Made by a program: the position numbers and the translations under genes. 64,000 nucleotides of DNA from CADCWK01 sp964244115 (GTDB lineage Bacteria; Chloroflexota; Chloroflexia; Thermomicrobiales; UBA6265): contig CAXTHM010000012.1 of assembly GCA_964244115.1 (NCBI GenBank), positions 1-64,000 of the forward strand, in the 5' to 3' direction. This document shows positions 59,889 to 64,000 of this stretch, piece after piece (positions within the stretch are counted from its first letter, which is position 1; each line of letters opens with the position of its first letter). A model generated the notes under the pieces. The model was not told where the DNA came from. It ran no database searches and saw only the letters and a program-made list of their open reading frames with translations.

Positions 59889-60395
59889 ATGGCGAAGATG
59901 GCAGTCAAGCGGGCGACGGATCGGGCAGCAGCGGCTCGGCAGGGTGGCGACCGCGTCGTCGCCAACAATCGACGGGCCACCTACGAGTACTTCATCGAGG
60001 ATACGATCGAAGCGGGCATCGTGCTGACCGGGTCCGAGATCAAGGCGATCCGCGAGGGCAAGGTCACGATCAGCGAGGCGTATGTCCGGATCGAGAACGA
60101 CGAGCTCTGGCTGATCGGCGCCAACGTGTCGCCGTTCGCCAACGGCGGCTACGCCAACCACCGCCCCGACCGGGCCCGGAAGCTGCTCGCCCACCGCCGC
60201 CAGATCACGAACTTCCGGGAGCAGATCGAGCGCAAGGGGCTGACGATCGTGCCGCTGCGCCTCGTGCTGCGGGACGGCCGGGCCAAACTGGTCATCGGCG
60301 TGGCAAAGGGCAAGAAGCTCTATGACAAGCGGGCCTCCGACGCCGAGCGCCAGTCGAAGAAGGACGTCCAGCAGGAGCTGTCGCACCGGAACTAA
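59889..60395 (+). CDS. smpB: SsrA-binding protein SmpB
   Basis: SmpB carries tmRNA to stalled ribosomes. The 168-aa protein has VANNRRATYEYFIEDTIEAGIVLTGSEIKAIREGK, YVRIENDELWLIGANVSPF and YANHRPDRARKLLAHRRQI, all family signatures. The C-terminal tail is basic, KGKKLYDKRASDAERQSKKD, as needed to probe the mRNA channel. ATG at 59889 was chosen over one at 59871, which would add MWDVSN. The tmRNA gene follows directly downstream on the same strand. Confidence 0.96.
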   Translation: MAKMAVKRATDRAAAARQGGDRVVANNRRATYEYFIEDTIEAGIVLTGSEIKAIREGKVTISEAYVRIENDELWLIGANVSPFANGGYANHRPDRARKLLAHRRQITNFREQIERKGLTIVPLRLVLRDGRAKLVIGVAKGKKLYDKRASDAERQSKKDVQQELSHRN

Positions 60396-60419
60396 GGGCC
60401 GGTCGTGGCTCACCGGATC

Positions 60420-60450
60420 TTGAAACGGGCTCAGGAATCGACCATACTAT
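60420..60450 (+). promoter_or_regulatory. Promoter of ssrA
   Basis: TTGAAA (60420..60425) is followed after 17-19 bases by CATACTAT (60443..60450), giving a -10 read as CATACT or TACTAT. Initiation near 60457 would leave a short leader for RNase P to remove. Confidence 0.6.
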
Positions 60451-60463
60451 CGGGACGACGAAT

Positions 60464-60821
60464 GGGGATGTCCCGGTTTCGACAGGGTCGGGCGGGATAT
60501 ACGGTGCGTGCCGAGGTGCCCAGGCCTCGTAAAACCGGGCAAAAAAAGTAACTGGCACACAGCCTGTTGCACTCGCTGCCTAACCTAGGTTAGATGGCGC
60601 GTCCCTCTGGACCATCACCTTCCGGGTCCAGCCAGGGGCGCCACTTCAGGGAGGATGCGGTAGCCAAGTCCGCCGGAGCGCGGCTATCTAAGGCAGTCTG
60701 GCTGACGGTCACGGCATCCTGTCAGTGGGAGGCCGAGACCGGACATCGAACACTGACTACGCACGTAGCAGACGTATGGTCACCGGTTCTGGACGGGGGT
60801 TCGATTCCCCCCATCTCCACC
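60464..60821 (+). ncRNA. ssrA: Transfer-messenger RNA (tmRNA)
   Basis: The 5' end GGGGATG pairs with CATCTCC at the 3' end to form the tRNA-like acceptor. The T-arm is GGGGG-TTCGATT-CCCCC. The resume codon GCA at 60539 opens the tag AKKVTGTQPVALAA with TAA ending at 60583. The ALAA end is typical of a ClpXP degradation signal. Discriminator A is followed by CC and then T, so the terminal A of CCA must be added by nucleotidyltransferase. smpB lies directly upstream, clpP is convergent downstream. Confidence 0.97.
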
Positions 60822-60828
60822 TAAGTCG

Positions 60829-60868
60829 AGCGAGACCCCCCGAGCGATCGGGGGGTCTCGCTGTTTTC
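60829..60868 (+). terminator. Terminator of ssrA
   Basis: A stem whose arms begin and end AGCGAGACCCCCC and GGGGGGTCTCGCT is followed by GTTTT. It starts eight bases beyond the tmRNA end. Confidence 0.85.
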
Positions 60869-60902
60869 GCCTGGCGCTGCGGGATGTTCCGCGTGACCGG
60901 GT

Positions 60903-61547
60903 CTACCGGTCAGCGGTGACCTCATCGTGAATGACGGCCGGGATCGGGTTGGCCGGGAGCAGGACCTCATCGACCAGGCCGTACTCCTTCGCCTCCCAGG
61001 AGCTCATGTAGAAGTCCCGCTGGCTGTCCTGCCTGACCTTTTCGAGCGGCTGGTTGCAATGGGTGGCGAGGAGCTCGATGCAGCGGCCGGAGAGCAGCAG
61101 CGCCTCGCGGGCCGCGACCTCGATGTCCGGCACGTTGCCGCGGAAGCCGCCTGATCCCTGGTGGATCATCATTCGGGAGCTGGGCAGGGCGTAGCGCTTG
61201 CCCGGTGCGCCGCCGGCGAGCAGGACGGTCGCCATGCTGGCGCCGAACCCCATGCAGTAGGTCGAGACGTCGGGCTTGATCATCTGCATCGTGTCGTAGA
61301 TCGCCAGGCCCGAGTAGATCACGCCGCCGGGCGAGTTGATGTAGAGCTTGATGTCCTGCTCGCTGTCCTCGTGGGCGAGGAACAGGAGCTGGGCGACGAC
61401 GAGGTTCGCGATCTGGTCGTCGATCGGGTAACCGACGAAGATGATCCGGTCCCGCAGGAGGCGGGAGTAGATATCGAAGGACCGCTCGCCGCGACTGCTG
61501 CTCTCGACCACCATCGGGACGAGGTTTTTCGTGTCGGGAATCTGCAT
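60903..61547 (-). CDS. clpP: ATP-dependent Clp protease proteolytic subunit
   Basis: ClpP forms the tetradecameric protease core used by ClpX or ClpA/C. The 214-aa protein has YINSPGGVIYSGLAIYDTMQ, CMGFGASMATVLLAGGAPGKR with the catalytic Ser, LPSSRMMIHQGSGGFRG with His, and DSQRDFYMSSWEAKEYGLVDEV with Asp. The Ser loop reads GFGASM rather than the usual GxAASM. It ends 34 bases from the ssrA terminator. Function together with tmRNA, whose tag ends ALAA, fits the context. An extended -10 TGATAGACT lies near 61607..61615. Confidence 0.95.
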   Translation of the reverse strand: MQIPDTKNLVPMVVESSSRGERSFDIYSRLLRDRIIFVGYPIDDQIANLVVAQLLFLAHEDSEQDIKLYINSPGGVIYSGLAIYDTMQMIKPDVSTYCMGFGASMATVLLAGGAPGKRYALPSSRMMIHQGSGGFRGNVPDIEVAAREALLLSGRCIELLATHCNQPLEKVRQDSQRDFYMSSWEAKEYGLVDEVLLPANPIPAVIHDEVTADR

Positions 61548-61632
61548 CTCACCCTCGTCTCAGGGCCGGCTCGACCGGCTCACGTGTCGTCCACTGTCGG
61601 GCTCTGAGTCTATCAGCCGACAGATCACCGAC

Positions 61633-61659
61633 GGCCTGCCCGATGGGGCAGGGCAGGCC
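61633..61659. terminator. Hairpin at the DedA-like gene 3' end
   Basis: GGCCTGCCC (61633..61641) pairs perfectly with GGGCAGGCC (61651..61659). It lies 27 bases after the stop of the minus-strand DedA-like gene, upstream of clpP. Confidence 0.55.
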
Positions 61660-61686
61660 GACGCCGGTTGGCACCGCCCGGCGCGA

Positions 61687-62412
61687 TCAGGACGGCGGCT
61701 CGACCGACCGGCCGAAGCGGCGGCCGATGGCATTCCCGGCGAACCAGAAGATCCCCGCGAGCAGGATGACGGCGACGAAGACGAGCGCCCCGCTCGCGAA
61801 CCCGTTCGCCAGTGCCCCGGTGACGGCGTAGAGGATCGAGGCCGGGATCGCGCCGGCGATGACCGCGACGAGGACCCGGCGCCACCCCAGCCGCGACGTC
61901 CCGGCGATGATCGCCATCGTCTCGGCCAGCAGCGGGATCGGCCGGGTCACGATGATCGCTAGGAGTCCCCAGCGATCGAGCAGCCGGTTGGCCTGCTCGA
62001 CCTCGGCCGGCGTCACGATCCGGCTCAGGAGCGCCCCGCCCCGCCGCCCGATCAGGAAGCCGACCATCGCCGCGCCGACGCTGCCGACGAGCGAGAGGAG
62101 CGACCCGACCACGATCCCGAAGATCGCGCCGTTGGCGACCATGATCACGCTCGACGGCACCGGCAGCACGACGTCCGCGATCAGCAGCCCGGTCCCGACC
62201 GCCACCGCGACCCAGCCGCCGCGGTCCAGCCACGGCGACGGGTCGGTCAGCAGCGGCACCCCGAGGGCCTCGACGACGGCGAACAGCACGCCGAGGCCGA
62301 CGACCATCGCCAGGACGAGGAGCAGGTAGCGCCGCAGGAGCGAGCGCCGCGGTGGCGTGGCGGCGAGATCGTCGGAAACCGATGAATTAGGTGGGCGGAG
62401 ATTGCCGCTCAC
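61687..62412 (-). CDS. DedA/TVP38-type SNARE-associated membrane protein
   Basis: The 241-aa protein has five or six hydrophobic segments. LPVPSSVIMVANGAIFGIVVGSLLSLVGSVGAAMVGFLIGRRGG is the conserved re-entrant region, with Pro-Ser and FG...G...G pattern, and LLAIIVTRPIPLLAETMAIIAG includes the second signature. Family members include DedA proteins that flip lipid carriers and TVP38/TMEM64. An Arg-rich cytoplasmic N-terminus is present. The substrate is unknown. It is transcribed toward clpP on the same strand. Confidence 0.88.
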   Translation of the reverse strand: MSGNLRPPNSSVSDDLAATPPRRSLLRRYLLLVLAMVVGLGVLFAVVEALGVPLLTDPSPWLDRGGWVAVAVGTGLLIADVVLPVPSSVIMVANGAIFGIVVGSLLSLVGSVGAAMVGFLIGRRGGALLSRIVTPAEVEQANRLLDRWGLLAIIVTRPIPLLAETMAIIAGTSRLGWRRVLVAVIAGAIPASILYAVTGALANGFASGALVFVAVILLAGIFWFAGNAIGRRFGRSVEPPS

Positions 62413-62471
62413 CGGCTCGAACCAGTCGGTGTGGTTGGAGTGGGTTGCGGTCGAAATGTTCGGGCGGCAGC

Positions 62472-62560
62472 GTAGACCTTTCCCCCGACCCCTCTCCGGC
62501 TCGCTCGCTCGCTCACCGGCTGAAGCGGCTGCGGCTCCGCGGGTGCCCGGAGAGGGAAGC
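62472..62560 (+). repeat. Family A intergenic repeat, copy A6
   Basis: GTAGACCTTTCCCCCGACCC, CTCGCTCACCGGCTGAAGCGGC and GCTCCGCGGGTGCCCGGAGAG reproduce the family core. It lies in the 216-base gap between the DedA-like and EVE genes. Confidence 0.55.
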
Positions 62561-62628
62561 CACGCCGCCCGTCGAGAGCAGGTAGTTGACCGGACGATCG
62601 CGATCTCCGCGGGGTGCTGCCGGGCATG

Positions 62629-63150
62629 TCAGGAGCGACCCGCCAGCATGGTCTCGGAGTGAGGCGCGTTCCCACTCACCGACAACGCGTCCTGCACCGC
62701 CGCCCGGATCAGATCGTAGTCACTGACCGGCAGGTTGTGGACGTTGCCCTGGAAGGCGAGCGTCCAGTTCTTGGCCGGCCAACGCTTGGTGTACTCCATC
62801 GCGTGGGCCAGCGGCTCGGCGAGGATGAAGTTCGCCTCGTCGAGGATCAGGTCGGGCGCGATGTTCACGCGGAAGGGGTAGTCCTCGAGGTCCTTCTTTG
62901 GGTCGGCGCTGGACCAGATCCGCTCGTGGGACTCGAAGTACTCGCTCGTGACCGTGACGATCCCGCCGATCGCCTTGAGGCCGGTGACGTAGTAGATGAG
63001 GTGGTCGCCCGGCCCCATCCGCTCGGCCTTCTTCCGGTGGCGGGACTTGAGGCCCTGGACGGTGAAGCCGAGTTCGCGGCTGGCCCGGAAATTCCCGATG
63101 CCGCTGACGATCAGCCAGTACTGTGGGTCGCGTCCCTGCTCATCCGTCAC
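62629..63150 (-). CDS. EVE-domain protein
   Basis: The 173-aa product is a single EVE (PUA-like/YTH-related) domain. YWLIVSGIGNFRASRELGFTVQGLKSRHRKKAERMGPGDHLIYYVTG holds the aromatic-cage region and GDHLIYY. GGIVTVTSEYFESHERIWSS and YPFRVNIAPDLIL are family blocks. EVE domains read modified cytosines in DNA or RNA and occur in modification-dependent defence, but many stand-alone copies have unknown roles. GGGAG precedes the GTG at 63150. No restriction-type partner lies beside it. Confidence 0.85.
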   Translation of the reverse strand: MTDEQGRDPQYWLIVSGIGNFRASRELGFTVQGLKSRHRKKAERMGPGDHLIYYVTGLKAIGGIVTVTSEYFESHERIWSSADPKKDLEDYPFRVNIAPDLILDEANFILAEPLAHAMEYTKRWPAKNWTLAFQGNVHNLPVSDYDLIRAAVQDALSVSGNAPHSETMLAGRS

Positions 63151-63398
63151 TGATCTGCGCTCCCGGTGATGGTCGTCCGGCGGGGGCGGGACGGTAGTGG
63201 CCGCGGGTCTGTTCGGTCCGGCAAGTATGCCATGCGGCGTGTCGCGGACCGGCTGTGGTCGGACCGCTGTTGCGTCCGTCTCACGGCTGCCCCGATACTG
63301 ACCACGATCAGACGCCGCCTCCGCGATCGCCCTCGCCGCTGCCGCCGGACCCGATGTCGTGGACGACACCGGCCGGGCGACAGCCGGGAGTCCCTCGA

Positions 63399-64000
63399 TG
63401 ACGCTCCAAGACCTCGTCCGGCGTCTCTCCGAGGTCGTCGGCGCCGGCAACGTCTACCACCGCCCGGCCGATCTCATGGTCTACGAGTACGACGGGTCGG
63501 TCGAGGGGGCGGTCGACATCGCCCGGCCGGCGGCGGTCGTGCTGCCGAAGGACACCGACGAGGTGGCGCGGGTGGTCCGGATCGCCAACGAGGCGGGGCT
63601 GCCCGTCACGCCGCGGGGCGCCGGGACCGGCCTGTCCGGCGGTGCGGTCGCCCAGCGGGGCGGCGTCATCGTCGCGATGAGCCGCATGGACCGGGTCATA
63701 GAGATCGACTACGTCGACCGGACCGCGCTCGTCCAGCCGGGCGTCATCAACCTCGAACTGTCCGAGCTGACGACGACCAGGGGCTACTTCTTCGCGCCGG
63801 ACCCGTCCTCCCAGAAGGTCTCGACGATCGGCGGCAACGTCGCCGAGAACGCTGGCGGGCCGCATTGCCTGAAGTACGGCGTCACGACCAACCACATCCT
63901 CGGGCTCGAGGTCGTCCTGCCGGACGGCTCCGTCACGCGGACCGGGGCGCTGGCTCGCGGTGCCGGCGGCTACGACCTGACCGGGATCGTCGTCGGCAGC
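63399..64000 (+). CDS. FAD-binding oxidase, GlcD-like (partial, runs off the window)
   Basis: At least 200 residues of an FAD-linked oxidase are present. VVLPKDTDEVARVVRIANEAGLPVTPRGAGTGLSGGAV is the PP-loop FAD-binding segment of the PCMH/VAO family. PDPSSQKVSTIGGNVAENAGGPHCLKYG is characteristic of glycolate oxidase subunit GlcD and D-lactate dehydrogenases. The C-terminal cap and catalytic His lie beyond 64000, so the exact substrate cannot be judged. ATG at 63399 begins MTLQDLVRRLSEVVGAGNVY. Any glcE/glcF partners would lie outside. Confidence 0.9.

Noticed and set aside
63181..63398. Possible gene between the EVE and GlcD-like genes
   Set aside because: Frames across this gap are antisense continuations of flanking genes with no start signals; nothing recognisable is seen.

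Overview
This is a high-GC (about two-thirds G+C) chromosomal segment of an aerobic, non-phage, non-plasmid bacterial genome. The combination of a SAM-I riboswitch over metX-metY, a Tat system, a Rieske/cytochrome b complex, a molybdenum-hydroxylase maturation set of the CoxD/CoxE/XdhC/MocA type, MalFG-type sugar transport beside several enolase-superfamily acid-sugar dehydratases, and many GTG/TTG starts fits a Chloroflexota member near the Thermomicrobia. That placement is inference from gene content and style, not from a marker-gene comparison. A run of 10 N inside tatC (52574..52583) shows the source is a draft scaffold.

Layout: 1-9.8 kb holds secDF, a HAD-like protein, a VOC protein, a Gfo/Idh/MocA dehydrogenase, nadD, an MscS channel, a PHP phosphatase and an unknown membrane protein. 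9.8-17.2 kb holds gyrA, a YcaQ-like protein on the opposite strand, and the metX-metY operon behind a complete SAM-I riboswitch, terminator and consensus promoter. 17.2-28.2 kb is a carbohydrate/acid-sugar region: an ABC importer (binding protein and two permeases, no ATPase), a galactonate-dehydratase-like enolase-superfamily enzyme, and a tight set of NAD-dependent epimerase/dehydrogenase, UxuA-type and ManD-type mannonate dehydratases. 28.3-35.4 kb holds guaB, an orphan parA, a tyrosine-phosphatase-like protein with an unknown coiled-coil partner, a DUF218 protein, an aldo/keto reductase and tRNA-Leu(CAA).

35.5-39.8 kb is a translationally coupled maturation cassette for a CO-dehydrogenase/xanthine-dehydrogenase type molybdoenzyme, but no structural subunits are present. 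40-42.7 kb encodes a Rieske protein, a full-length cytochrome b and an unknown three-helix membrane protein. 43.2-64 kb is mostly housekeeping: a GSAM-like aminotransferase, a D-cysteine desulfhydrase-like enzyme, priA, def, gmk, an NFACT/RqcH protein, tatC, acpP, nusB, accC, fabG, fabH, rpmF, a DUF177 protein, smpB followed by ssrA (tmRNA), clpP, a DedA-like protein, an EVE-domain protein and the start of a glcD-like FAD oxidase that runs off the end. rpmF, fabH, fabG, accC and acpP lie on one strand and give a dispersed fatty-acid synthesis neighbourhood; smpB and ssrA together form the trans-translation pair.

Most non-coding gaps longer than 300 bases are filled by dispersed palindromic repeats. 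I distinguish three recurring families (A, B, C below). Family A includes one 377-bp element with perfect 26-bp terminal inverted repeats and no coding capacity. I consider these MITE-like/REP-like families, with the tandem operator-like repeats upstream of gyrA, the least explained content of the window. No CRISPR array, prophage, transposase gene or rRNA was seen.
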